A stretch of 64,000 nucleotides of DNA from Chloroflexota bacterium (GTDB lineage Bacteria; Chloroflexota; JAJPGV01), in NCBI GenBank assembly GCA_021325635.1, contig JAJPGV010000035.1, forward strand, positions 296,632 through 360,631. Direction: 5' to 3'. The notes beneath the pieces were generated by a model. It saw only the letters and a program-made list of their open reading frames with translations, made no database searches and was not told the DNA's origin. Positions 41,527 to 51,632 of the stretch are shown here, piece after piece. Within the stretch, counting starts at the first letter, position 1; each line of letters opens with the position of its first letter. Made by a program: the position numbers and the translations under genes.

Positions 41527-43200
41527 TCAGGCAGCTGGCGGCTGCCAGGCGTCCATCGTGGCCTTCATCGTCGACAGAGGAATTGCGCCGTGAGCGAGCA
41601 GCTCATCATGGAACGCGCGCAGATCGAACCGCGGGCCAAGCCGCTGCTGGGCCGCCTGGCGAACGGCTTGGATCTCACGTTGGCCCGTCTTGTAGCTGAG
41701 AGCCTGTCCGGGCCAGATGATGTAGCGGTCGACCTCGTTGATCGTTTCACGCTCGGTGAGTCCCACGTTGTCGAGGAAGAAGTCGATACCCTTTTGCCGG
41801 CTCCAGCGCAGGTGGTGCAGCCCGGTGTCAACGACCAGCCGGCAGGCTCTCCAGGCCTGGTAGCCCAGCATGCCGTAGCGCGACAGCTCGTCCGGGTACA
41901 GACCCAGCTCATCCGCCAAGCGCTCGGTGTACAGCGCCCAGCCCTCCACGTAGGCGGTTACATCACTGCCGAGCCGTCGAAACGCCGGAAGCCCGGTGGT
42001 CTCCTGAGCGATGGCAATCTGCAGATGATGGCCCGGCACGGCCTCGTGAAAGGTCAGCGCGGCCATGGTGTGCTTCGGTCGTGAGGGCGGATCGAATGTG
42101 TTGACGTAGAAGATGCCCGGGCGCGAGCCGTCGTCGGATGGCGGATAGTAAAAGGCCGCCACGCTATCCCGCTCTCGGTACTCCTCGATTGCCTTCACCG
42201 CGCAGGGGATGCGCGGCAGCCGGCCAAAGGCGCGAGGCAGCGCGGCCTGCGCCTGGTCCAGCAGCCGCTCGGCCGTGGCTACGATCTCCTCCCGGCTGGC
42301 AGGCAAATTCCCGGCATCGTGAGTTTGGCGCTCGGTGAAGCGGCGAATATCGCCCGATGGATCTCCCAGACGCTGCATGACGGCCCTCATCTCCGCCTGG
42401 ATGCCGCTCAGCTCGTCCAGGCCGAACTGATGGAGCTCGTCCGGGGTCAGCGCGGTAGTTGTGTGCTGACGGCACAGCAGGCGATAGATCGCCTCGCCGT
42501 CGCGCACCGACCACACGCCGGGCTCTTCTCGGGCGTATCGAGTCAGGTAATCGCCGCTGAGGTATTCCAGCATGCGGCGGTACGAGGGGTAGACCGCATT
42601 GTCGATGGCAGAGACCAACGCTTCGGCCTGCTCGGGAGCGGCGTCCTTGGCCGGCGCCGCCAGGGCCGACTCAGGCGGGGCCTGCGCCAGCAGTGCTTCG
42701 AGCTGGCCGATGACTCGCTCGGTCGCCATTTTGGTAGCGGTGCGACCGTCGACCGTCCCGTCCCGAAGGTTGTCCAGGTACTGCCTCATGTAGACCGGAA
42801 AGGCGTGATAGCGAGCGATGAGCTGGTCCACGTGCTCCGGCGTATCGGTCGGATGCCAGTTCAGCAGCTCCAGCAGCCAGACCTGCGGCCCGGTCATCTG
42901 ATCGACCCCCATTTCGTCGAGCCGCAGTGGCAGCGCGGCCAGACCCTGCTCGGCTGCGATGCGCAGCATGTCCCAGGTGATCAGGTCGTCGGCCGGCAGG
43001 TCGTCTTTCGGAATCTCCGCCAGCCTCTCGATCACGGCTTTCAGCGCCGCTTCCTCGGCCGCCCTGCCTTGAGGGCCTACGTCCGGCAGGCGATCGTTGT
43101 AGCGATAGTCGCCGAAGAAGGTTGCCAGCGTGGGGTTGCGCTGGAGGACGCCTTCCCAGTAGTCGTCGGCGAGCTGTCGCAAGGAGGCAATTGTGCTCAT
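41527..43200 (-). CDS. DUF885 family metallopeptidase-like protein
   Basis: 557 residues from ATG 43200, which has GGGAG just upstream; an ATG three codons earlier is possible. The DUF885 zinc-site box FHEAVPGHHLQ is present near residue 385, together with the downstream YVEGWALYTERLADELG segment that supplies further ligand or active residues. The rest is alpha-helical and no signal peptide is seen, so it should be cytosolic. These proteins resemble M3-type oligopeptidases; substrates are mostly uncharacterised. Confidence 0.85.
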   Translation of the reverse strand: MSTIASLRQLADDYWEGVLQRNPTLATFFGDYRYNDRLPDVGPQGRAAEEAALKAVIERLAEIPKDDLPADDLITWDMLRIAAEQGLAALPLRLDEMGVDQMTGPQVWLLELLNWHPTDTPEHVDQLIARYHAFPVYMRQYLDNLRDGTVDGRTATKMATERVIGQLEALLAQAPPESALAAPAKDAAPEQAEALVSAIDNAVYPSYRRMLEYLSGDYLTRYAREEPGVWSVRDGEAIYRLLCRQHTTTALTPDELHQFGLDELSGIQAEMRAVMQRLGDPSGDIRRFTERQTHDAGNLPASREEIVATAERLLDQAQAALPRAFGRLPRIPCAVKAIEEYRERDSVAAFYYPPSDDGSRPGIFYVNTFDPPSRPKHTMAALTFHEAVPGHHLQIAIAQETTGLPAFRRLGSDVTAYVEGWALYTERLADELGLYPDELSRYGMLGYQAWRACRLVVDTGLHHLRWSRQKGIDFFLDNVGLTERETINEVDRYIIWPGQALSYKTGQREIQAVRQAAQQRLGPRFDLRAFHDELLAHGAIPLSTMKATMDAWQPPAA

Positions 43201-43250
43201 AGCTCCCATGGTACGCGCCGGCGGATGACGCCGGGGAGGGTTGCGTTGGC

Positions 43251-43412
43251 CTACGGCCCTTCGGCGCCGGCCTCCTGCGGATGTTGCTGCTGGGCCAGCT
43301 TGCGCAGTGCCCTCACTTCGGCTCGCAGCTCGGCGACCTGGCGCTGCCAGTACAGGATGTACAGGAAGATGCCAACCCAGATGACCAGGAAGGCCGCGAA
43401 CAGATAGCTCAC
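43251..43412 (-). CDS. ccmD: CcmD-like cytochrome c maturation small membrane protein
   Basis: 53 residues: one hydrophobic helix (LFAAFLVIWVGIFLYILYWQ), then a charged tail with LRAEVRALRKLAQQ. Small single-helix protein after ccmC, as CcmD usually is. In E. coli CcmD stabilises the CcmABC heme-handling complex. The GTG start at 43412 overlaps the ccmC stop (GTGA). Too short to assign by sequence alone, so the call rests on position and topology. Confidence 0.75.
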   Translation of the reverse strand: MSYLFAAFLVIWVGIFLYILYWQRQVAELRAEVRALRKLAQQQHPQEAGAEGP

Positions 43413-44158
43413 GCCGCACCCGCCAGCAGCATGCTTCCCAGCTCGTCCACGTCGTCGCGCAGCCGCTCGACCGCCATGCGCTCGCGAAGCAGGAACACGA
43501 ACAGCACGGTGAACGTCACCAGGCACACGAAGAACGCCAGCAGCATGCTGCCGGGCAGCGTGGGGCCGGCTGGATTGGCTACCGTCGGCTGTGGATGCAG
43601 GGTCCGCCACCAGGTTACCGACATATGCACGATAGGCACGTCGATGAAGCCGACGATGCCGAGTACGGCGGCATGGCGGGCGGCGCGCACTGTCCGGCCC
43701 AACGCCGAGCGCAGCATCAGATAGGCCACGTAGATGAACCACATGACCAGCGTCGAGGTGAGCCGCGCATCCCAGGCCCACCAGGCGCCCCAGATGGTCT
43801 TGCCCCAGATGGAGCCTGAGATCAGGACCAGGGAGGTGAACACCACGCCGATCTCGGCGGCTGATTGGGCCAACGCGTCCCAGCGCCGCTGCGACGTGCG
43901 TAGATAGCCGATGCTGCCGATGAGCGTGCACAGAAAGGCCAGGTACGCGTCCCAGGCCAACGGCACATGAAAGTAAAAGATCTTCTGGGGCAGGCCCTGC
44001 GTCCGCTCGATGGGAGCATAGACGAAGACGGCGTAGAGCGAAGCGGCCATCAATACCGCGGTGGCCCAGCCGAGGATCGCATTCGAGCGACTCTCAACAG
44101 CCGATCCAGGGCTGACAGCGCGCCGATCCGAATCCAATTGAGCCGAAGCTGCCAGCAC
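43409..44158 (-). CDS. ccmC: CcmC heme exporter/handling protein
   Basis: 249 residues with about six membrane helices. The WWD-type heme-binding loop IWGAWWAWDARL is clear, along with FYFHVPLAWDAYL and SVTWWRTLHPQ, which carry the conserved His residues. CcmC loads heme onto the CcmE chaperone with CcmAB. The GTG start at 44158 is preceded by GGAGG and lies just after the ccmB stop. A longer frame runs into ccmB and is not real. CcmE, F and H are not in the window. Confidence 0.88.
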   Translation of the reverse strand: MLAASAQLDSDRRAVSPGSAVESRSNAILGWATAVLMAASLYAVFVYAPIERTQGLPQKIFYFHVPLAWDAYLAFLCTLIGSIGYLRTSQRRWDALAQSAAEIGVVFTSLVLISGSIWGKTIWGAWWAWDARLTSTLVMWFIYVAYLMLRSALGRTVRAARHAAVLGIVGFIDVPIVHMSVTWWRTLHPQPTVANPAGPTLPGSMLLAFFVCLVTFTVLFVFLLRERMAVERLRDDVDELGSMLLAGAA

Positions 44159-44160
44159 CG

Positions 44161-44925
44161 TCAGTCCTCCACCACGTACTCGAATACCGCGAAGGACACC
44201 GCCAGAAATATAGCGTCGAAGGCCAGCACCAAGCCCAGCCAGGGATACTGGCCCGTGCTGGCGTCCACGCCTTCGAAAGCGACCGCCGTGGCCTTCACCG
44301 AGCCGATGATCACCGGCACTGAGACCGGCAGCAGCAGAATCGGCAGCAGGACTTCGCGCGCGCGCGTGTTGGCTGCCATGGCGGCAAACAGCGTGCCCAC
44401 CGTGGCAAACCCCAGCGTTCCGGCCAGGACGGCGGCTATCAGCTGAAGCACATTCGACGGCAGATCGAAGAAGGTCGTGAAGGCGGCGATGGCGATGACC
44501 TCGACGACCAAGGTGAAAGCCAGGTTGGCTGCGAGCTTGGCGAGATAGATGGCCCCTCGGTCGATTGGCGCCAGCAGCAGCCCTTCCCAGGTTCCTCGGT
44601 CCTGCTCGACGGAGAAGGCGCGATTCAGGCTCAGCACCGCCGTGAACACGAAGGTGACCCACAGGATCCCTGGTCCCGCTGCCGCCAGGTCGGTGCGCCG
44701 AAGATCGAAGGCGAAGTTGAAGATCAGCAGCACCAGCAAACTGAACACGGCCAGCGACAGCACCTGCTCTCGCCGCCGCAGCTCCACGATCAGGTCCTTC
44801 CACAGCAAGGCGCCGATCTGTCGGCCCATGGATGGGTGGGTCCCCGGGCGCGGCCGCGCCTCATCCGGTGGATCGTTCCGTGGCTGACCTGCGAGAGGCG
44901 GCTCGCTGGTGGGCCTTGCTGCCAC
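44161..44925 (-). CDS. ccmB: CcmB heme exporter membrane subunit
   Basis: 254 residues from GTG, or 222 from an ATG at 44829 (MGRQIGALLWKDL), which looks like the conserved family start. It has about six membrane helices; EQDRGTWEGLLLAPIDRGAI and NTRAREVLLPILLLPVSVPV are characteristic of CcmB. With CcmA it forms the ABC transporter that releases heme-loaded CcmE. The gene follows ccmA by 4 bp and precedes ccmC by 2 bp. Confidence 0.88.
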   Translation of the reverse strand: MAARPTSEPPLAGQPRNDPPDEARPRPGTHPSMGRQIGALLWKDLIVELRRREQVLSLAVFSLLVLLIFNFAFDLRRTDLAAAGPGILWVTFVFTAVLSLNRAFSVEQDRGTWEGLLLAPIDRGAIYLAKLAANLAFTLVVEVIAIAAFTTFFDLPSNVLQLIAAVLAGTLGFATVGTLFAAMAANTRAREVLLPILLLPVSVPVIIGSVKATAVAFEGVDASTGQYPWLGLVLAFDAIFLAVSFAVFEYVVED

Positions 44926-44929
44926 AGTC

Positions 44930-45565
44930 CTACTTATGGCGGATGCTGCCGGCAGCCAGGATCACTGTGCGCGCGCTGTGCCGGCTCGCCCATTCCCGGT
45001 CGTGGCTGCTGAAGATCACGGTGCGGCCTGCCCGAGATGCGCCGTCGATAAGCTGTTCCAGAAGCTGCAGCCCTTCGGCGTCAAGGCCCGTGTCCGGCTC
45101 GTCCAACAGCAGCAATGGAGGATCGTGGACCAATGCCCGCGCGATGCCAAGCCGCTGCTGCTGCCCGCGGCTGAGCGCGCCGACGCGCAACGCGGATCTG
45201 TTGCCCAGCCCCACCTCCTCGAGCAGGCCGGCGGCGCGCCGTCTGGCGTCCTCAACGCCGTACAACCGTCCGTAGAAGAGCAGCTCTTCGCTCGCGGTCA
45301 GGTCGGAGTGCAGGTAGTTGTGATGGCCGACGAGACCCACCATGGCCCGCACCCGCTGAGGCTCGCGCAGCACGTCCAGCCCGGCGATGGTCAAACAGCC
45401 CGCGCTGGGCTTTTCGAGCGTCGCCAGCAGACGCAGCAGCGTGGTCTTGCCGGCCCCATTGGCGCCGAGCAGCGCCAGCACTTCGCCCGATTGCACGCGC
45501 AGGTCGATTCCGCGCAGCGCAGCTGTCCGGCCGAACGTCTTGGTAATGCCTGAGGCGTGGATCAT
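44930..45565 (-). CDS. ccmA: CcmA heme ABC transporter ATPase
   Basis: 211 residues. Standard ABC ATPase: Walker A LGANGAGKTTLL (about 33-44), signature LSRGQQQRLGIARAL, Walker B PLLLLDEPDTGLD and switch His in IFSSHD. The short length and the following ccmB and ccmC identify it as CcmA. ATP hydrolysis drives release of holo-CcmE. First gene of the ccmABCD unit, separated by 41 bp from the histidine kinase gene upstream on the same strand. Confidence 0.9.
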   Translation of the reverse strand: MIHASGITKTFGRTAALRGIDLRVQSGEVLALLGANGAGKTTLLRLLATLEKPSAGCLTIAGLDVLREPQRVRAMVGLVGHHNYLHSDLTASEELLFYGRLYGVEDARRRAAGLLEEVGLGNRSALRVGALSRGQQQRLGIARALVHDPPLLLLDEPDTGLDAEGLQLLEQLIDGASRAGRTVIFSSHDREWASRHSARTVILAAGSIRHK

Positions 45566-45605
45566 GCCCGAGCGCCGCGCGAATGCTGCGCCATGTGGCT
45601 TGAGT

Positions 45606-47033
45606 CTAGCGGTTGAGCTCCAGGGCGACTCCGTGAGGCTCGGGGAAGCGGAAGCTTTCCGCGCCCACCTCGGGCCCCGCCGCCGAGAACGCGGGGACCC
45701 GCAGCCAGAAGCGGGAGCCCGAGCCCAAGCGGCTTTCCACGCCGATCTGCCCGCCCATAGCCTGGATGAGCTCGCGCGCGATCGCTAGCCCCAGGCCCGC
45801 TCCCCCCGTGGCGCGCGCTCGAGCCGGATCAACCCGGTAGAAGCGTTCGAAGATCCGCGCCTGATCCTCGGCGGCGATCCCCGATCCGGTATCGGAGACG
45901 GATATCTCGAGCTCGCCGTGACCCTCACGGGCGGCGATGGCCACGCTCCCGCCCCTGGGCGTATAGGCGAACGCATTGCTCACCAGGTTGCAGACGACCT
46001 GCCTCAACCTGCGCCGATCGGCCAGCGCTTCGGGCAGCAGCTCCGGCGTTGAGCCGCTGAGCGCGATCCCGAGCTCCTCCGCTCGCGGCTTCATCAGCTC
46101 CACCACGTCGCCGATCTCTTCAGCTAAATCGATGGGCCCCGACTCGAGCATCAGACGGCCGCTGTCCATGGACGACAGCTCCTGCAAGTCATCCACCAGG
46201 CGGCGCAGCTGGTCCGTCTCGGCGCTGAGAATCCCCAGCGTCCGATCGTCAGCCGGCAGCAGCCCATCTTTCAAGGCTTCGATGTAGCCATTCAGGTTCT
46301 GCAGCGGGTTGCGCAGCTCGTGGGCGACGTCGGCCACCATCTGCTGGCGAGCCCCCATCTGGGCCTCGAGATCCGAGGCCATGTGGTTGATGGCCGCGCC
46401 CAGATCCCGAAGGTCACCGTGCTGGTCGGCGGGGATCCGCAACGACAGCTTGCCGCGTCCGATCTCCCGGGTAATGCGAATGAGCCGTGCGAGCTCCTTG
46501 CGAAGCCGGTTGGAGAGCAGCAGGGTCAAGAGGATGGCGGCCACAGCAGCGATGCCCGTGCCTATCACCAGGCTGTGATTGACGCCCCTAAGGAACGCTT
46601 CGGCCTGCAGGGTGCTGGCACGCCCCGGCAGCACCGGATTGATGAACACGGTGCCCACTCGGGCCCCATCGACGATGAGCGGGATCGGCCTGCGCCAGCT
46701 CTCAGCCTGCTGGCGATCGAGAAGCTGTCCCGTCGAATCGGCCACGACTCGGCCCGAGGCGTCGGCGAGCACCAACCGCTCCCCGATCAAGGGGGCGATG
46801 CGTTGGACCAGCCCGTTGACGTTCTGCCAGCCGCCCTCCTCCCTGTAGTCGCGCTCCAGGATGGCCTCGAGCCGCGAGTCGCGCTGCTGCGTGTCCTGCA
46901 GGATGAAGCTTTCGAATTGGGGGATGGTGACGTAGTTCGCCAGCACCCCCACGCTCACCACGGCGATGAGGACTGGCGTTACCGTGACCACGAGCAGCCG
47001 CACCCACAGGCGACCAAAGAAGTCAAATCTCAA
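45606..47033 (-). CDS. Membrane sensor histidine kinase
   Basis: 475 residues. An N-terminal membrane helix (LVVTVTPVLIAVVSVGVLA), an extracytoplasmic sensor domain (about 35-165), a second helix (VIGTGIAAVAAILLTLLLSN), a HAMP domain and a kinase core with ADVAHELRNPLQNL (His near 237), N-box LVSNAFAYTP and GAGLGLAIA. It overlaps the response-regulator gene by 11 bp, so the pair is co-translated. No neighbour suggests the signal; ccm genes follow 41 bp later. Confidence 0.9.
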   Translation of the reverse strand: MRFDFFGRLWVRLLVVTVTPVLIAVVSVGVLANYVTIPQFESFILQDTQQRDSRLEAILERDYREEGGWQNVNGLVQRIAPLIGERLVLADASGRVVADSTGQLLDRQQAESWRRPIPLIVDGARVGTVFINPVLPGRASTLQAEAFLRGVNHSLVIGTGIAAVAAILLTLLLSNRLRKELARLIRITREIGRGKLSLRIPADQHGDLRDLGAAINHMASDLEAQMGARQQMVADVAHELRNPLQNLNGYIEALKDGLLPADDRTLGILSAETDQLRRLVDDLQELSSMDSGRLMLESGPIDLAEEIGDVVELMKPRAEELGIALSGSTPELLPEALADRRRLRQVVCNLVSNAFAYTPRGGSVAIAAREGHGELEISVSDTGSGIAAEDQARIFERFYRVDPARARATGGAGLGLAIARELIQAMGGQIGVESRLGSGSRFWLRVPAFSAAGPEVGAESFRFPEPHGVALELNR

Positions 47034-47709
47034 GCCGGTACCCCACCCCGTGAACAGTGCCGATGGGCTCCACGCCTGACGCCTGCTTGAGCTTGCGTCG
47101 CAGGTTATTCACATGCACGTCGATGGTCCGAGGGAGCGCGTCGGTGTCGTTGTCCAGCGCCTGCTCGATGAGCTGCTCTCGCGAGAACACGCGGCGCGGC
47201 TCCCGCGCCATGGCCACCAGCAGCTTGAACTCGGTTGGGGTCAGCGCTACCTCGGCCTCGCCGGCCCAAGCCTGGTGCTGCAGCATGTCGATGCGCACAA
47301 CCCCGGCCTGCAGCTGTCCGGTGTCCGAAAGCCGGCTGCCCCGCGCCCGGCGCAGGACAACACCCACACGCGCCGCCAGCTCGCGCGGGCTGAATGGCTT
47401 GGTCAGGTAGTCGTCGGCTCCACGGCCAAGCGCCAGGAGCTTGTCCGGCTCCTCGACCCTGGCCGTCAGCATGATCACCGGCAGGTCGCAGACCGCGCGG
47501 ATTCGCTCGCACACGGTCAGCCCATCCATGACCGGCAGCATCCAGTCGAGCACCGCCAAATCGACAGGGGTGCTCGTAGCCAGATCGAGCGCGCGCTGGC
47601 CGTCGAAGGCCACCGCCACGTCGTACCGTTCGCGCTCGAGGTAGAGCCTGACCAGGTCCACGGTCGCGCGATCGTCATCGGCGACCAGGATTCTGCCGGT
47701 CGAGACCAT
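47023..47709 (-). CDS. OmpR/PhoB-family response regulator
   Basis: 228 residues: a receiver domain with acidic DDD at 11-13, phosphorylated D55 in LAVLDWMLPVMDG and conserved Lys in LTKPFSPRE, then a winged-helix DNA-binding domain with LTPTEFKLLVAMAREPRRVF and RTIDVHVNNLRRKLKQA. It should be phosphorylated by the overlapping kinase downstream and control transcription. Targets are unknown. Confidence 0.92.
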   Translation of the reverse strand: MVSTGRILVADDDRATVDLVRLYLERERYDVAVAFDGQRALDLATSTPVDLAVLDWMLPVMDGLTVCERIRAVCDLPVIMLTARVEEPDKLLALGRGADDYLTKPFSPRELAARVGVVLRRARGSRLSDTGQLQAGVVRIDMLQHQAWAGEAEVALTPTEFKLLVAMAREPRRVFSREQLIEQALDNDTDALPRTIDVHVNNLRRKLKQASGVEPIGTVHGVGYRLEI

Positions 47710-47822
47710 TACCCGGCACTCGAGCAGGCTGCCAGGCAGGCAGTCCGCGACGAGGGACCAACGCGTAAACGCGTCATCACGAGATTCATCGTAGCAATCG
47801 AAAAGCTGCCAACCGGCAAGTC

Positions 47823-49250
47823 TTAGACCTGAGCGGCTACCTTGGCCGGCTCGGGCTCGGCCGAAAGCTGCCGAGCGGGAATCAATGGAAAGCTGATGGT
47901 GGCCTGTGTGCCGTTCTGCGTTTCCAGGGCGAAACGCCCCTTGAGGTCCGTGCGAACCAGGTTGCGGACGATGCGCATGCCCAGGCTGCCCGCCCGCTCC
48001 ACGTCGAAATCGTCCGGCAGGCCAACGCCGTCATCGCGCACGACGACCTGGATCTCACCGTCCTGCACGCGGCTCTGGATCTCGACGAGACCCTCGGACT
48101 CCTCGGGAAAGGCGTACTTCAAGGAGTTCGTGATGAGCTCGTTGACCACCAGCGCCAGCGAGCTGGCGCGCTTTGGGTCGAGGACAACGGGATCGCCGCT
48201 GACGTCGACACGCACCTGGCGCCCGCTTCCCCAACTGGAGGTGACGAAGCCGACGATGGCCTCGGCGATGGACTGGAAATCCACGGCGCCGAAGCTGTCC
48301 TCGCTGAGCATGGTGTGCACCTGGCCAATGCTCTTCACCCGGTTGATGCTGTTCATCAAGACCGTCTTGGCCGGTCGAGGCTCCGGCCGCATCAGCTCCA
48401 TGGACAGCAGCCCGACGATGGAGGCCAGGTTGTTCCTCACTCGGTGGTTGATCTCTTGAAGCAGCGCCGTCTTCACGTCCAGGTCGAGCTGGACCTGATC
48501 GAACAGCCGAGAATTGTTGATGGCCACGCTCGCCTGGGTGGCCAGAATGGAGATCAGCCGGCTGTCCTCGGCACCGAAGCTGCCGCCATCTCGCTTGTCG
48601 AAGCCGAAGATGATGCCCACCGGCTGCTGGCCAACCCAGACCGTCTGGATGATCACGGATCGCGGTCGGAGCGCTCGGAACCATTCTCGGATCTGTCCGG
48701 CGTCCGGGTCGGCGTCGATGTTGACGTCGTTGTAATAGATCGGTTCGCGCGATTGCCAGAAGCGCTGCGTGAGCTCGTCCTCGGCCAGCGGGATCCTCAA
48801 CGCCTGGGCCTCCCCGGTCGAGATGCCGTAGACCGGCTCGTGCGGCACCAGCTCGAGCCGTTCTTCATCGAGGATGAACAGCGCGCAGCGCTTGAGCTGC
48901 AGCAGATCCGAGAGCTTCTGCACCAGGTAGCGATAGCTGGCCCGCGGGCTCTCCAGCTGGGTGAAGCCCTGGGCGATGTCGTGCAGGGTAGTGAGCTCGC
49001 GCAGCTTTTCCTGCAAGAATCGCGCTTGGAGACGCAGCGCCGCCGTCGCGGTTTCGCTATCCCGAGCCTGTGCCCGCCCGAACAGAGCGACCACCAGCGC
49101 ATCGCCGGCCAGAACGGCGGCAATTATGATCAGCCACGTGTGGCCGGTCAGGACGTATGCGCTCGCCAGGCCAGCGACGACCCCCACATGCACGACCAGA
49201 CTTGCGCCGATGGCTCTGCGCATTCCCAGAGCACTCAGGATAGAAGGCAA
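47823..49250 (-). CDS. GAF-domain HisKA_2 sensor kinase
   Basis: 475 residues. Two N-terminal hydrophobic helices (about 10-58) anchor it, a coiled coil leads to a GAF domain (about 90-255), and a HisKA_2-type core follows, with LLQEINHRVRNNLASIVGLL (phospho-His near 267) and an HATPase domain containing NELITNSLKYAFPEES. HisKA_2/HWE kinases often feed anti-sigma or PhyR-type stress pathways or single-domain regulators. No response regulator is adjacent. Transcribed divergently from the cobyrinate synthase gene. Confidence 0.88.
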   Translation of the reverse strand: MPSILSALGMRRAIGASLVVHVGVVAGLASAYVLTGHTWLIIIAAVLAGDALVVALFGRAQARDSETATAALRLQARFLQEKLRELTTLHDIAQGFTQLESPRASYRYLVQKLSDLLQLKRCALFILDEERLELVPHEPVYGISTGEAQALRIPLAEDELTQRFWQSREPIYYNDVNIDADPDAGQIREWFRALRPRSVIIQTVWVGQQPVGIIFGFDKRDGGSFGAEDSRLISILATQASVAINNSRLFDQVQLDLDVKTALLQEINHRVRNNLASIVGLLSMELMRPEPRPAKTVLMNSINRVKSIGQVHTMLSEDSFGAVDFQSIAEAIVGFVTSSWGSGRQVRVDVSGDPVVLDPKRASSLALVVNELITNSLKYAFPEESEGLVEIQSRVQDGEIQVVVRDDGVGLPDDFDVERAGSLGMRIVRNLVRTDLKGRFALETQNGTQATISFPLIPARQLSAEPEPAKVAAQV

Positions 49251-49328
49251 ACTGCCTCGCCGTCAATTTGACCCGCCCGTATGTGTGGTTGCCGCCGCCG
49301 AACGGGCCCGCCGCGGACCAGAACGCTG

Positions 49329-50726
49329 ATGCCGGTTCCCTGTCTGCTGCTGGCCGGAACGGCCAGCGGCGTGGGCAAAACCATGCTGACCATGGGTCTT
49401 ATCGCCGCGCTGGAGCGGCGTGGCCTTCGCGTGCAGCCGTTCAAGGCCGGGCCGGACTACATCGATCCCACCTACCACAGCGTCGCGGCGAGCAGGGTCT
49501 GCCGCAACCTGGATAGCTGGCTGGTGCCCGCTGACTCGATTTGGACGCTGTTCGAGCGGGCAGCCGTGGGCGCTGGAATGGCGCTGATCGAGGGCGTCAT
49601 GGGCCTGTACGACGGCCGATCGAGCGGCGACGACAGCGGCAGCACGGCCGAGCTTGCCAAGCTGCTCGGCTGCCCGGTCATTCTGATCGTCGACGCGGGC
49701 AAGACCGCCCAGAGCGCCGCGGCGATGGTGCTGGGCTACCAGGCCTACGATCCGCAAGTCCGGCTGGCCGGCGTCATTCTCAACAACGTGGCCAGCGAGG
49801 TGCACCTGGCCTTCGCTCGTGAGCCAATCGAACGCCGCACGGGGCTGCCGGTGTTAGGCGGCTTCCCCAAGGATGCTGCTGCCCGGCTGCCGGAGCGGCA
49901 CCTGGGCCTCGTGCCCGCGCAAGAGCAGGCGATCGCCGCCGGGGCCATCGAACAGCTCGCCGGCCTGGTGGAACGGCACCTGGACGTTGACCGGCTGCTG
50001 GAGATCGCCGCCAGCCCTCGGGCGTCGGGGCCTCGAAGCGGCAGCGCGCGTACCGCTGCGCTGCCCTTCCCGTCCAAAAAGGTTCCTACTCAGGCGCGGA
50101 TCGCCGTTGCCGCGGACAGCGCCTTCAGCTTCTATTACCAGGACAATCTCGATCTGCTGGAGGCCTGGGGAGCCGAGATCACGCCGTTCAGCCCGCTGGC
50201 CGACCCGTCGCTTCCCTCCGGTTGCAGCGGCCTGTACATCGGCGGCGGCTTTCCGGAGGTCTTCGCCGCCGAGCTGTCGGCGAACAGACGGATGCTTGAC
50301 GCCATTCGCGCCTTCCGCGGACCCGTTTACGCCGAATGCGGCGGGCTGATGTACCTGAGCGAAGGGATCACCGACTTCGAGGGGCGGAGGCATCCGCTGA
50401 TCGGCCTTGTCCCGGCCTGGTCCGCTATGAAGCAGCGCCGGGTTGCCATCGGTTATGTGGAGTGCGATGTCCAGCAGGAGACCTTCCTGGCCCCCAAAGG
50501 GACGCGGCTGCGCGGACACGAATTCCACTGGTCGGAGCTCGACCGGGCATTTCCAGCCGACTGCTCGCTGTACCGGCTCGAGCGGCGCGGCCAGTCGCGC
50601 CTCGAAGGCTACCGCCAGGGCAACGTTGTGGCGAGCTACGTGCACCTGCACTTCGGGGGCGCGCCGTTCCTGGCACAGCGATTCGTGGCCGCGGCGGCGG
50701 CGGCCCGAGCGACGTCAGCGGCTTGA
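49329..50726 (+). CDS. cobB: Cobyrinate a,c-diamide synthase
   Basis: 465 residues. The N-terminal P-loop is GTASGVGKT (10-18), followed by [20 protein letters not shown], typical of CbiA/CobB. The C-terminal class I glutamine amidotransferase domain has [15 protein letters not shown], the nucleophile Cys in [13 protein letters not shown] (near 337) and [11 protein letters not shown]. It uses glutamine and ATP to amidate the a and c side chains of cobyrinate in B12 synthesis. No other cobalamin genes are in the window. The ATG at 49329 is chosen; an earlier GTG would add a Cys/Arg-rich leader. Confidence 0.9.
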   Translation: MPVPCLLLAGTASGVGKTMLTMGLIAALERRGLRVQPFKAGPDYIDPTYHSVAASRVCRNLDSWLVPADSIWTLFERAAVGAGMALIEGVMGLYDGRSSGDDSGSTAELAKLLGCPVILIVDAGKTAQSAAAMVLGYQAYDPQVRLAGVILNNVASEVHLAFAREPIERRTGLPVLGGFPKDAAARLPERHLGLVPAQEQAIAAGAIEQLAGLVERHLDVDRLLEIAASPRASGPRSGSARTAALPFPSKKVPTQARIAVAADSAFSFYYQDNLDLLEAWGAEITPFSPLADPSLPSGCSGLYIGGGFPEVFAAELSANRRMLDAIRAFRGPVYAECGGLMYLSEGITDFEGRRHPLIGLVPAWSAMKQRRVAIGYVECDVQQETFLAPKGTRLRGHEFHWSELDRAFPADCSLYRLERRGQSRLEGYRQGNVVASYVHLHFGGAPFLAQRFVAAAAAARATSAA

Positions 50727-51632
50727 AGCGCGAGGGTCGAGGGCGTCCCGCAGCCCGTCGCCCAGGAACACGAAGGCCAGCATCGTCACAGACACAGCCA
50801 GGGACGGGAAGATGGCCAGCAGCGGCACGGTGAAGATCGAATCGAGCGCGTCGTTGACCAGGCTTCCCCAGCTCGGCAGGGGAGGCGGCGCGCCCAGGCC
50901 CAGGAACGCCAGGATTGCCTCGGTCAGGATCGCCGAGGGAATGCCGAGGGTCACCGCTACGATGATCGGGCCGCTGGCGTTGGGCAGCAGATGGCGGGTG
51001 ACGATCCTCCAGCCGGAGGCGCCCGAGACACGGGCCGCAAGCACGTACTCCTCGTTTTTGAGGGCCAGGAACTGGGCGCGAACCAGCCTGGCCATGGTCG
51101 GCCAGGCCACGACGCCGATGGCCAGGAACACGTTCACCTCGCTGCGGCCGAGGACGGCCAGCAGCAGGATGACGAACAGCAGATCGGGGAAGGCATACAT
51201 CACGTCGGTGAAGCGCATGATCAGGCCATCGACCCGCCCTCCGGCGTAGCCCGCCAAGGCGCCCAGCGGCACGCCGATCGCCAGCACCATCAGCTGCACC
51301 AGGAAACCGACGGAGAGCGAGATCCGGCTGCCGTAGATGACCCGGCTGAGCTGATCCCGTCCAAGGCTGTCGGTGCCGAAAGGAAATGCGCGTGTGGGCG
51401 CCTCCGACGGTCCTCCGACGAACTGCCGAGCGTAATCGTAGGGAGCGATGCGGTCGGCGAAGATGGCCGTCAGCGCCAGCGCTACGATGACGACCAATCC
51501 AGTCATCGCCGCGGGGTTCTTGCGCAGCCGGCCGAAGGCATCCGACCACAGACCTCGACGCGGCACAGGGCTAGCCAGTGGCGCCTGCAGCGACAGACTG
51601 GCTGGCGGTGGCGCTGCTGGCAGGGTCTGCAT
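50715..51632 (-). CDS. Peptide/nickel-type ABC transporter permease (DppC/OppC family)
   Basis: 305 residues with about five to six membrane helices. The EAA-type loop for the ATPase contact is [20 protein letters not shown], and [20 protein letters not shown] is typical of DppC. Its ATG overlaps the stop of the DppB-type gene (ATGA). With that permease, the solute-binding lipoprotein upstream and ATPases not found here, it imports oligopeptides or similar solutes. Convergent with cobB, overlapping it by 12 bp. Confidence 0.88.
   Translation of the reverse strand: MQTLPAAPPPASLSLQAPLASPVPRRGLWSDAFGRLRKNPAAMTGLVVIVALALTAIFADRIAPYDYARQFVGGPSEAPTRAFPFGTDSLGRDQLSRVIYGSRISLSVGFLVQLMVLAIGVPLGALAGYAGGRVDGLIMRFTDVMYAFPDLLFVILLLAVLGRSEVNVFLAIGVVAWPTMARLVRAQFLALKNEEYVLAARVSGASGWRIVTRHLLPNASGPIIVAVTLGIPSAILTEAILAFLGLGAPPPLPSWGSLVNDALDSIFTVPLLAIFPSLAVSVTMLAFVFLGDGLRDALDPRASSR

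Noticed and set aside
43409..44803. 464-codon reading that would extend CcmC by about 215 residues
   Set aside because: The extension lies inside ccmB in another frame; a GTG at 44158 with GGAGG gives the normal CcmC length.
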